Positions 7,130 to 13,853 of a stretch of 18,572 bases of DNA are shown here, one piece after another. The position numbers were made by a program, and so were the translations under genes. Within the stretch, counting starts at the first letter, position 1. Every line of letters begins with the position of its first letter. This DNA comes from Hyphomicrobiales bacterium (GTDB lineage: Bacteria > Pseudomonadota > Alphaproteobacteria > Rhizobiales > JAJFHR01). Where the stretch lies: assembly GCA_021775515.1 (NCBI GenBank), contig JAJFHR010000200.1, forward strand, positions 1 to 18,572. The letters are read 5' to 3'. Below the pieces are notes generated by a model. The model saw only the letters and a list, made by a program, of their open reading frames with translations, searched no databases and had not been told where the DNA came from.

Positions 7130-8036
7130 TTTCACCTCTGAGTAATCTTTTTTTATTTAATTCTAACAATTTAATTGAAAATTTAGCCGCAACTGCACTT
7201 ATTTCAGACGGCGGTATTCTATTAAATATGCTCTGACACTGATCAAGCGAAATATCGTTCAGTCGTTGTAACCATAATTTAGCCGATTTCGGTCTTTTTT
7301 CTGCAAGTTGATGAAAAACATCCAATGTAAGCAACGGTTTTTTCTCGGATTTGCCTGAATAAATCGCTGATCGGGCTCTTAGAATATAGTGATTAATAGA
7401 CCGCCCCTGATCATTCGTTGTTAGCATCTCTTCTCGTTTCCCATCTCTTTCGTTTTGTCCCATTGATGCAGCATGGTCATATGTTGGAGCTAAATAAATT
7501 TCATTACTATGACTATGTATTATGCCCCAATTTTCATGATGGCGATCTTGATTCGCAATCCATGCATCCAGCAGCAAATACCCTAGAAATACATCAACAG
7601 CATTTTCAATGTCTTTACTTGGTGGCTGCCAATTGATAGGCAAAAAAATATTTTTGTTACTCAAAAGTGCAATAATCCGACCCAATGTATAATCTTGCAC
7701 TTTATAACGTTGCTTTTCTGGATAGGTCTTATGAATTTCTGCTAACAATTCATTACCCATTATCAATCGTCCATGTTGTGGAACAATTGTTTCGGAGAGC
7801 ACGCCTTTTTGATTCTTCCAAACAGCAAGTTCATAATGGGCATGGGGCAAACCTAGTAATGCACATAATTCACAAGCGACTTTTTCAGCCCAATTTTCCC
7901 CGGTATTCACCCGACCAATTTTAAATAAGGAAAGCTTCTGATTTCTATATAGCCAGTATTTTGTTTTCGTTCCTTGTTGCTCGGTTGAGTACGGAGCATC
8001 ATCAGAAATCTCAATAATAGGATAATAATTAGTCAT
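7122..8036 (-). CDS. HipA-fold protein kinase
   Basis: A 304-aa Ser/Thr kinase of the HipA C-terminal type. A putative ATP-binding Lys39 is in LFKIG, followed by the family pattern GENWAEKVACELCALLGL. The catalytic loop is NQDRHHENW (Asp164, Asn169), and the metal-binding Asp187 is in PTYDHAAS. All key residues are present, so activity is likely. HipA proper is about 440 aa with a fused N-terminal lobe; here that lobe is in the next gene. No HipB-like HTH antitoxin gene lies beside it. Substrate unknown: tRNA-synthetase targeting as in HipA is possible but not shown. Confidence 0.85.
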   Translation of the reverse strand: MTNYYPIIEISDDAPYSTEQQGTKTKYWLYRNQKLSLFKIGRVNTGENWAEKVACELCALLGLPHAHYELAVWKNQKGVLSETIVPQHGRLIMGNELLAEIHKTYPEKQRYKVQDYTLGRIIALLSNKNIFLPINWQPPSKDIENAVDVFLGYLLLDAWIANQDRHHENWGIIHSHSNEIYLAPTYDHAASMGQNERDGKREEMLTTNDQGRSINHYILRARSAIYSGKSEKKPLLTLDVFHQLAEKRPKSAKLWLQRLNDISLDQCQSIFNRIPPSEISAVAAKFSIKLLELNKKRLLRGEND

Positions 8037-8065
8037 TCAAAACGTTAAACAGAAGTCATGAACTC

Positions 8066-8071
8066 AGTATA
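8066..8071 (-). promoter_or_regulatory. Possible -10 element for the kinase operon
   Basis: On the minus strand this reads TATACT, 29 nt before the kinase ATG at 8036. No good -35 is seen at the right spacing, so the call is weak. The kinase has only a poor Shine-Dalgarno. Confidence 0.25.
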
Positions 8072-8110
8072 CGTAATAAACCGGAAGGATTTCCACCAGA
8101 TTTTAACGGG

Positions 8111-8495
8111 AACTATGACGGACAGTATTTTCTCTCATTGAACACACAAATCAAACTCAACTATAACCCATAGTAATTTGTCTCTGTTGGGACAAAAACT
8201 AGTTGAAACTATAACGCCAGCTAAATTCTCCGAAAGCATGAAAAAACTAAGACGCGCTTATAGCAAACGCTAATTTGAGGCGACAGCGGGAGAATATAAG
8301 CAGCGATATAGTGGCGACTAATTGCAGTCATAGCCCGCCAGTCTTAGTGGTAACTATAACGGCTGTTAATTTCCCTGGTTTGCGATAGAAAATAGTGAGG
8401 CTTATAGTTGAGATTAATTTCTCTGGTGTCAGCCAGAAGATAGTAACAACTATAACGATGATTATGTTCTGCGTGGGTATGAGGCAATTAACACA
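8111..8495. repeat. Degenerate tandem array with a strict 48-nt period (about 8 units)
   Basis: Units start at 8111, 8159, 8207, 8256, 8304, 8352, 8400 and 8448. Spacing is 48 nt except for one 49. Each begins with a variant of AACTATAAC, has a TAATTT-like block at unit positions 16-21 and often CTCTGG after it; the second half is A-rich and less conserved. On the minus strand two neighbouring units read YFLSQTREINSRYS and YLLADTREINLNYK (open 8347-8487). On the plus strand, single units read NYDGQYFLS or NYNDDYVLRG. As 48 is 16 codons, the array may be a decayed 16-residue protein repeat, or a non-coding satellite. The array lies upstream of the kinase operon. Confidence 0.65.
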
Positions 8496-8531
8496 CACTT
8501 GGCAGTTGAAACTAAAATTGATTAACTATCG

Positions 8532-9132
8532 TTAAATAGGCTCCCAGTAGTCTAACTTTTTATTGAGACAGATTGTGTAATTCTCAGGAGAGCCAATTAA
8601 TTCAATAAAACTGAAGTAAAACTGCAATCGGTATTCGGATTCGTCAGTATATTTTGCCGACTTTTGCAGCCATGCAAGCTTTCTGATTTCTTATCAGTCG
8701 ACCAGATCACCAACATAGTCACCTTTAACGCGTGAACCACTTAAACCAGGGAAGTAGCGATCAGCAATCATTGATTTGCAGCTGCCAGGTAACGTTCTAC
8801 GCACTAAGAATAACAAGTCATTTGTGGCAGAAAGAATATTTTATGGCGTAGACTTTATTAGTCCAAAATAAGTTTAAAATTACCTCGTTTAGGCGATTCG
8901 ATTTGTCAGTGAATGTTTTTGAGGTATCCTGATATTCTGGAAGAGCAGGGTGATTATGGAATGCTGATGTGGCAGCCATACGATTTTCAAGAGACAGTTC
9001 GTTTTGTGCTTGTGATGAAATATCGTTAAAAGGTTTTGAACGGTTGTGCTGGGCTAAAAGTGAGTTTATTCGGCAAATGAACGAATCGTTTGAAATCTTT
9101 CCTGACGTTGTCATTATCGTCAAGTTGCCCAC
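8532..9132 (-). pseudogene. Decayed minus-strand gene of unknown family
   Basis: An open frame runs from 9132 to 8818 (GTG start, or ATG 9114), with protein-like content such as ENRMAATSAFHNHPALPEYQ. After its stop, another minus frame continues with NDLLFLVRRTLPGSCKSMIA, DRYFPGLSGSRVKGDYVGDL, two adjacent stops near 8694, then SEYRLQFYFSFIELIGSPEN and KKLDYWEPI before a stop at 8532-8534. The pieces look like one gene of about 200 codons broken by a frameshift near 8835 and nonsense changes. Joining them is my inference. I do not recognise the family. Alternatively 8818-9132 is a short intact gene next to an unrelated relic. Confidence 0.45.
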
Positions 9133-9155
9133 TTAAGCAGGTAATCGTTTAGTAT

Positions 9156-9250
9156 CAGATTGAATCTGTTGAGTTTCTTCTTGCCGATTTCATTATTTCT
9201 ATGAAATTAATGCGTTGTGTTTTTTTTATGTGTCGCTGCAGACCAATCTG
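9156..9250. promoter_or_regulatory. Two CAGA-TCTG dyads upstream of the activator gene
   Basis: CAGATTGAATCTG at 9156-9168 and CAGACCAATCTG at 9239-9250 share the half-site CAGA/TCTG. They lie just upstream of the activator gene's Shine-Dalgarno (AAGGGGAG, 9268-9275). They might be operator sites; both are short and could be chance. Confidence 0.25.
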
Positions 9251-9281
9251 TAGCAAAAATCATCATAAAGGGGAGCAAGAC

Positions 9282-10652
9282 ATGAATAAGCCTATGATCA
9301 TGATTGTGGATGATGACCAGGCGCCATGTGAACGCTTAAAGAAAGATTTACTATCGCAAAGTTTTGAAATTAACCTGGTTCGTAATCAAATCGGCGTTTG
9401 TGAGCAATGTCAGTTAATAAAACCCGTCTTGATTATTATTTGCTCTGCTGCTGACGGTCCTAGGAGCGCACTTGAAATTATCAGCCTAATACGTTCCAGT
9501 GATGCGATTACACCCCTTATTCTGGTTGCTCGACACAGTTCTGAGACGCTTGCCATTAAAGCGCTAAAACTGGGCGTCAATGATTATTTTAAATGGCCAT
9601 TAGACTACGACGAATTGCTGGACAGTATCAGAAGTAATTTAGCGAGAGCCGAAGGTGTTTTTTATAATGCCGAACTTCCAACGAATGCAGAAAATCTCTG
9701 TGACCACAACATCATCGGCAATAGTCCTGCGATTAAAAAGATCAAGCATTATCTAAAGAAAGTAGCAGCGATGGACAGCACTGTGCTGATTACAGGACAG
9801 ACTGGTACAGGCAAAGAATGTGTGGCCCGTCAAATCCATCAATATAGTTCACGTCACGATAAGCCAATGATCTGTATCAATTGTGCTGCGCTGCCTGATA
9901 ATCTTTTGGAGAGTGAGTTATTTGGCTTTGAACGCGGGGCATTTACCGGCGCTAATGCATCCTACCTGGGTAAGCTGAAACTCGCTGAAGGCGGTACCGT
10001 ATTTTTTGATGAAATCGGTGATATGAGCCCCTATGCCCAGGCAAAGGTGCTCAGAATATTTGAAAACAAGGAAATCACGCCACTACGCGGCAAAGAAAAT
10101 ACCCAGGTTGATATACGTATTATTTCTGCGACTAATCATGATTTAAAGCAGCTGGTCGCGCAGCATCAATTCAGAGAAGATCTTTATTACCGCGCAAATG
10201 TCATCAGTATTGATTTGCCGCTACTTAAGGAAAGGAAAGAGGATATCCCGCTTTTAATTGCTTATTATTTGAAGGCTTTGGCTGCAAAGTTTCATAAAAA
10301 TAATTATAGCCTTTCCAATGAAGCATTGCAGAGTATGCTAGGTTACGATTGGCCAGGAAACATTCGGGAGCTGAAGAATGTCATTGAGACAATCGTCATG
10401 AATCAAACCCTGCCGACAATCACGCCACAAGACCTGCCAGATATTTTACGCAAATGTGCCGAACCCCTGGCAGGGAATTTAACTGAAAAGGAGCAATTAC
10501 TTTCGGCTTTATGGGCGACAGATTGGAATAAAAGCAAGGTAGCGGAAAAACTTCATTGGTCACGCATGACGGTCTATAGAAAAATGGCCAAATATGACAT
10601 TGTTCCTGAGCGCAGGACCCATGACAGATTGATTGATACACAATCAATGTAA
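9282..10652 (+). CDS. Sigma-54-dependent activator (NtrC class) with pseudo-receiver
   Basis: A 456-aa enhancer-binding protein, expected to remodel sigma-54 RNA polymerase. The receiver domain (1-120) keeps the acidic pocket (Asp10-Asp12) and Lys104 in YFKWPL. At the phospho-acceptor position (54, as in NtrC) it has Cys (PVLIIICS), and the usual Thr/Ser site is Ala83 in LVARHS. The AAA+ domain (about 143-370) has Walker A GQTGTGKE (Lys178), an intact GAFTGA loop (219-224) that contacts sigma-54, and Walker B VFFDE (Asp243, Glu244). A Fis-type HTH ends the protein (about 404-440). ATG 9282 follows AAGGGGAG. No kinase gene is adjacent. It reads the same way as the eCIS genes and is their likely activator. 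Confidence 0.92.
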   Translation: MNKPMIMIVDDDQAPCERLKKDLLSQSFEINLVRNQIGVCEQCQLIKPVLIIICSAADGPRSALEIISLIRSSDAITPLILVARHSSETLAIKALKLGVNDYFKWPLDYDELLDSIRSNLARAEGVFYNAELPTNAENLCDHNIIGNSPAIKKIKHYLKKVAAMDSTVLITGQTGTGKECVARQIHQYSSRHDKPMICINCAALPDNLLESELFGFERGAFTGANASYLGKLKLAEGGTVFFDEIGDMSPYAQAKVLRIFENKEITPLRGKENTQVDIRIISATNHDLKQLVAQHQFREDLYYRANVISIDLPLLKERKEDIPLLIAYYLKALAAKFHKNNYSLSNEALQSMLGYDWPGNIRELKNVIETIVMNQTLPTITPQDLPDILRKCAEPLAGNLTEKEQLLSALWATDWNKSKVAEKLHWSRMTVYRKMAKYDIVPERRTHDRLIDTQSM

Positions 10653-10765
10653 CTTTAAAACATTCCATTTACCTTTGTAAACAGGGCGTGTTTCCATGTT
10701 CTACAGCCAAACAGCAGCAATCTGAATTGCTACAAGATAGTTAACGATCAATTAGGTGGTTACAC

Positions 10766-10798
10766 TGTCACAAGAGGTGTCACATTTTCCTGTGACAC
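10766..10798. promoter_or_regulatory. Upstream activator site 1 (TGTCACA direct and inverted repeats)
   Basis: TGTCACA occurs at 10766-10772 and 10778-10784, and its inverse TGTGACA at 10791-10797. GTGTCACA/TGTGACAC (10777-10784, 10791-10798) is a perfect 8-bp dyad. It lies about 240 bp upstream of the sigma-54 promoter. Likely binding site of the Fis-type HTH of the upstream activator. Confidence 0.65.
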
Positions 10799-10893
10799 AT
10801 CCCTGCAGTTTATCTAACAAGTTAAGTATAAATAATTAATCCATAATTCTTAAGATAATTCCTCGCCTTTTTTCAGTCAAATATTATTCCAAA

Positions 10894-10915
10894 TGTGTCA
10901 ACAGGGTGTGACACA
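10894..10915. promoter_or_regulatory. Upstream activator site 2 (TGTGTCA/TGACACA dyad)
   Basis: TGTGTCA at 10894-10900 and TGACACA at 10909-10915 form a perfect dyad with the same half-site as site 1. It lies about 115 bp upstream of the -24 element, an ordinary enhancer distance for sigma-54 promoters. Confidence 0.65.
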
Positions 10916-11010
10916 CCGCCTATTTCAGCGCATCAACAGCACGTACTTTTTTAATATTTCAACTCATAAAAACAAATAGTTACCGGTAATTCTTGAAACT
11001 ATTTAGAGTT

Positions 11011-11026
11011 TGGCACCTTATTTGCA
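11011..11026 (+). promoter_or_regulatory. Sigma-54 (-24/-12) promoter of the eCIS operon
   Basis: TGGCAC at 11011-11016, then 5 nt, then TTGCA at 11022-11026. GG and GC are 12 bp apart, exactly the consensus. Transcription should begin near 11037, leaving about 115 nt before the DUF3467 gene. The activator gene and its probable sites lie directly upstream. Confidence 0.85.
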
Positions 11027-11103
11027 TCTATAAAATATGAGTGCAGAACTATCTGTACGGTTTGATAAAGCGTCACGTATCCAAAGAAAGGGTTACAAAG
11101 TCA

Positions 11104-11154
11104 ATGACCGGTATTAAATCAATGCCTCATTATCTATTTTTGCCGCGTTTTTAA
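11104..11154 (+). CDS. Possible 16-codon leader peptide
   Basis: This short ORF lies in the operon's 5' leader and encodes MTGIKSMPHYLFLPRF. Its TAA overlaps the ATG of the next gene (TAATG), a common set-up for translational coupling. A weak AAAGG lies about 11 nt upstream. No run of one amino acid suggests attenuation. It may be chance. Confidence 0.25.
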   Translation: MTGIKSMPHYLFLPRF

Positions 11155-11417
11155 TGGACACGGTGAGCAAACGTCCAATGGAACAGCAAAAGCCAGAAGC
11201 ACGCTATGCCAATTATTTTGCCGTGGGCAGCAATGCCTTTGAGTTTCTAGTGGACTTTGGTCAATCCTATCAGGACAGCGACAAAGACATGATTCACACA
11301 CGCATTATTACTAGCCCAGTGTATGCCAGAGCGTTGTTAGAGATACTGCAGCATGCCATATCTGAGCATGAAAGCCGGTATGGGTCAATAGCGCAACAAA
11401 ACCAGGATCATTCATGA
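11154..11417 (+). CDS. DUF3467 small protein, first gene of the eCIS operon
   Basis: This 87-aa protein matches DUF3467: RYANYFAVGSNAFEFLVDFG, then HTRIITSPVYARALLEILQ. The function of the family is unknown; members are small cytoplasmic proteins. It is the first gene downstream of the sigma-54 promoter and overlaps the ATPase start by 4 nt (ATGA), so the two are probably made in a fixed ratio. ATG 11154 has no good Shine-Dalgarno. ATG 11178, with GGTGAG 10 nt before it, gives MEQQKPEARY and is a fair alternative start. A role as a cofactor or adaptor of the ATPase is an inference from the overlap. Confidence 0.82.
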   Translation: MDTVSKRPMEQQKPEARYANYFAVGSNAFEFLVDFGQSYQDSDKDMIHTRIITSPVYARALLEILQHAISEHESRYGSIAQQNQDHS

Positions 11418-13714
11418 AAGCAGAGACTAAAGCGCAATCAAATGCTTCGCAGCAATCCGGCAAACAAAACCCGGATAATGGTGACAATGCGCTTTTGCAG
11501 GCGTTAAAACGATTGGATAGTTTACTGGGCCGGGCCGTTGCACAAGCAGAAGCCACTTATGGAAAGGATGCCGGAACAGATCCTTTCAGAGGACTGCATA
11601 TTAACAAACAGCAAATCGATACACTGCTGTCAGTCGAACCCGGTGCGCCATTGCTGTGGCAGCCACGCGAAGCTGCGGATGTGGAAGACGAAGACTATGG
11701 GGTACGTCTCAATTGGCTCAAACACGCTTTTGCGCTTAGTCCGTTTGAGATGGATGTTATTTTGATCGCGCTGGCGCCAGAACTGGATCTGCGCTATGAA
11801 CCGCTTTACGCTTATTTGCAGGACCACGTCGCCAAGAAACGCCCGACGGTGAATCTGGCATTGAATCTACTATGTCCGAGCCCCGAAGCCAAGCTTGAGC
11901 ATCGTCGTTATTTTACCGCCGATGCCCCGCTCATTCGGCATAAGCTTCTTCATCGGATTCCTGATCCGAATCAGACACAGTCACCGCCACCGCCATCGCT
12001 GCTCACTCACTCCTTAAAACTCGATGAACAGATTGAGCATATGTTACTCGGTCAACAGGGCCTGGATTCGCGCCTAATTCCTTATTGCGAACTGCGAGCG
12101 CCCAGCGTTGATTTGGACGCATTAGAAACGGGTAATGCGCTGAAGCGGGGGTTGCGCACGTTGGTTGTTGAAGCCCGGAAAAACCGCCAAGCGTTGCGCC
12201 TCTATTTCCATGGCCCCAAAGGCATCGGTAAACGTCACTGTGCCGAAGCCCTGGCCAGTGAACTGGGTATGCCGCTATTAATCTGTGATCTTGACAAGAT
12301 ACTGGTCGCGGCGACCAGCATGGAGAATCTGTCAACGCTGCTGTTGCGAGAAGCCTGGTTTCAGGATGCCATTCTTTATCTTGATCACGTGGACAGCGTG
12401 TCGGATGATAACAGCACAATATCCTATCAAACCTTGCTCGATGCCCTGGCCGGAGACGGCGGCATTACCATCATGGCAGGCTTAAAGCCGTGGCAGCCTT
12501 CGGTTCGAAATCCGATTGATATGATCAGCGTGCCTTTCCAGACACCGGATTTTGCCGAGCGCCAATATTTGTGGACAGTAAACCTTGATGTTGAAGGTAT
12601 CACGCTGGATGCAGATGGGTTGGATAACCTGGCTGACCGTTTTCGCCTAACGCCACAGCAAATCCTTAACGCCGTGTCCACCGCAAAGAGCTATACCCGC
12701 TGGCGAACCGCAACCGAACCCAACCCAATGCCCTCTTTCTTGGAGGGAGAGGGCCAGAGTGAAGGGGAGAGTGAAAAAACACTTTCCAGTCAAGCAACAA
12801 AGCTTCCGCCAATACTAAATATCAACGATCTATATCGTGCCGCCCGGACTCAATCCGGCCACGACCTGGCAGCACTGACGCAAAAAATCGAGCCGAGCTA
12901 TACCTGGCATGACATCGTCCTGTTTGATGACAGTAAGGCGCAGCTCCAAGAGATCTGCCAGCGCGTGGCGCACCGCCATCAGGTATTGGGCGACTGGGGA
13001 TTTGACCAAAAGCTGTCCCTCGGCAAAGGCGTCAACGCACTGTTTGCAGGGCCGTCAGGCACCGGCAAAACCATGGCGGCCGAAATCATCGCCAACGAAC
13101 TGCAGCTTGATCTGTACCGCATTGACTTATCCACAGTGGTTAGTAAATACCTCGGTGACTCCGAAAAGAGCCTAGCCCGAATCTTCCGCGCCGCCGAGGA
13201 TGCCAACGCCATTCTGCTGTTCGATGAGGCCGATGCGCTGTTCGGTAAACGCTCTGAGGTGCGCGACTCACACGACCGCTACGCCAACATCGAGATTTCC
13301 TATCTGTTACAGAAAATGGAGCAATACGACGGCATCGCGCTCCTCGCCACTAATTTAAAGGGCAATCTGGACGAGGCCTTCACCCGCCGCCTCGCATTTA
13401 CCATTCACTTTTCGTTTCCAGATGAAGCCAGTCGGCAGCAGATCTGGTCGAGGATCTGGCCGGTGGATACGCCGCTGGAGGATGACGTCGACTTCAATAT
13501 GCTGGCCAGGCGCTTCAAGCTGAGCGGTGGCAATATTAAGAATGTCGCGTTGGCGGCGGCTTATTTGGCGGTGGAGGATGACAGTGTTGTCACAATGGCG
13601 CATTTGCTTCAGGCGGTAAGGCGCGAATATCAGAAAATGGGGAAGGCGTTGTCGGCGGAGGAGTTAAATGGTACGCCCGGTGTCACACAAAAGGTTGCGA
13701 GGATTGTAGGATGA
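11414..13714 (+). CDS. eCIS-associated double AAA ATPase (Afp15/Pvc15-like)
   Basis: A 766-aa ATPase of the kind found in extracellular contractile injection loci, probably needed for assembly or for loading the effector. The N-terminal helical region (1-200) precedes a degenerate AAA module (about 258-420). That module has Walker A GPKGIGK (Lys273), but its Walker B LYLDHVD has His325 in place of the catalytic Glu. The second module (about 495-760) is complete: GPSGTGKT (Lys552), LLFDEAD (Asp604, Glu605), ATN sensor 1 and paired Arg in FTRRLAF. A low-complexity insert at about 437-458 between them is encoded by a palindromic repeat. The start overlaps the DUF3467 stop. Confidence 0.9.
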   Translation: MKAETKAQSNASQQSGKQNPDNGDNALLQALKRLDSLLGRAVAQAEATYGKDAGTDPFRGLHINKQQIDTLLSVEPGAPLLWQPREAADVEDEDYGVRLNWLKHAFALSPFEMDVILIALAPELDLRYEPLYAYLQDHVAKKRPTVNLALNLLCPSPEAKLEHRRYFTADAPLIRHKLLHRIPDPNQTQSPPPPSLLTHSLKLDEQIEHMLLGQQGLDSRLIPYCELRAPSVDLDALETGNALKRGLRTLVVEARKNRQALRLYFHGPKGIGKRHCAEALASELGMPLLICDLDKILVAATSMENLSTLLLREAWFQDAILYLDHVDSVSDDNSTISYQTLLDALAGDGGITIMAGLKPWQPSVRNPIDMISVPFQTPDFAERQYLWTVNLDVEGITLDADGLDNLADRFRLTPQQILNAVSTAKSYTRWRTATEPNPMPSFLEGEGQSEGESEKTLSSQATKLPPILNINDLYRAARTQSGHDLAALTQKIEPSYTWHDIVLFDDSKAQLQEICQRVAHRHQVLGDWGFDQKLSLGKGVNALFAGPSGTGKTMAAEIIANELQLDLYRIDLSTVVSKYLGDSEKSLARIFRAAEDANAILLFDEADALFGKRSEVRDSHDRYANIEISYLLQKMEQYDGIALLATNLKGNLDEAFTRRLAFTIHFSFPDEASRQQIWSRIWPVDTPLEDDVDFNMLARRFKLSGGNIKNVALAAAYLAVEDDSVVTMAHLLQAVRREYQKMGKALSAEELNGTPGVTQKVARIVG
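12731..12770. repeat. REP-like palindromic repeat inside the ATPase gene
   Basis: CCCTCTTTCT near 12731 and AGGGAGAGGG ending at 12753 are near-perfect inverted copies, followed by a GTGAAGGGGAGAG stretch. This resembles the widespread dispersed intergenic palindromes of proteobacteria. It keeps the reading frame and codes for the Glu/Gly/Ser linker of the ATPase. Confidence 0.5.
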
Positions 13715-13726
13715 ACAAGGTCAACC

Positions 13727-13785
13727 CCAGTCAAAATCCCTGCTCCCTTAAGGAGAAGGCGATGATGAGGGTGTGTAAAAGGGTG
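13727..13785. repeat. Second, decayed REP-like copy between ATPase and effector genes
   Basis: CTCCCTTAAGGAG (13743-13755) with a following GATGATGAGGGTGTG resembles the palindrome at 12731-12770 in order and composition. The 139-nt gap between the ATPase stop (13714) and the effector start (13854) holds little else: no second promoter or terminator is clear. Confidence 0.4.
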
Positions 13786-13853
13786 TGGATAAGGACATCA
13801 TTCAATGATACTGATTATAACCGTGAAATGATTAGGCAATTTTCGGGCGAACC

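Noticed and set aside
8111..8495. CRISPR array
   Set aside because: The spacing is regular, but the repeats are degenerate throughout, no 23-40 nt near-identical repeat exists, and no cas gene is nearby.
9201..9281. Longer N terminus of the sigma-54 activator
   Set aside because: The upstream in-frame extension is Cys/Arg-rich and unlike a receiver; AAGGGGAG sits properly before ATG 9282.
12003..12419. 138-aa minus-strand open frame
   Set aside because: Antisense to the first AAA module of the ATPase, with Arg/Trp/Cys-rich, non-protein-like content.
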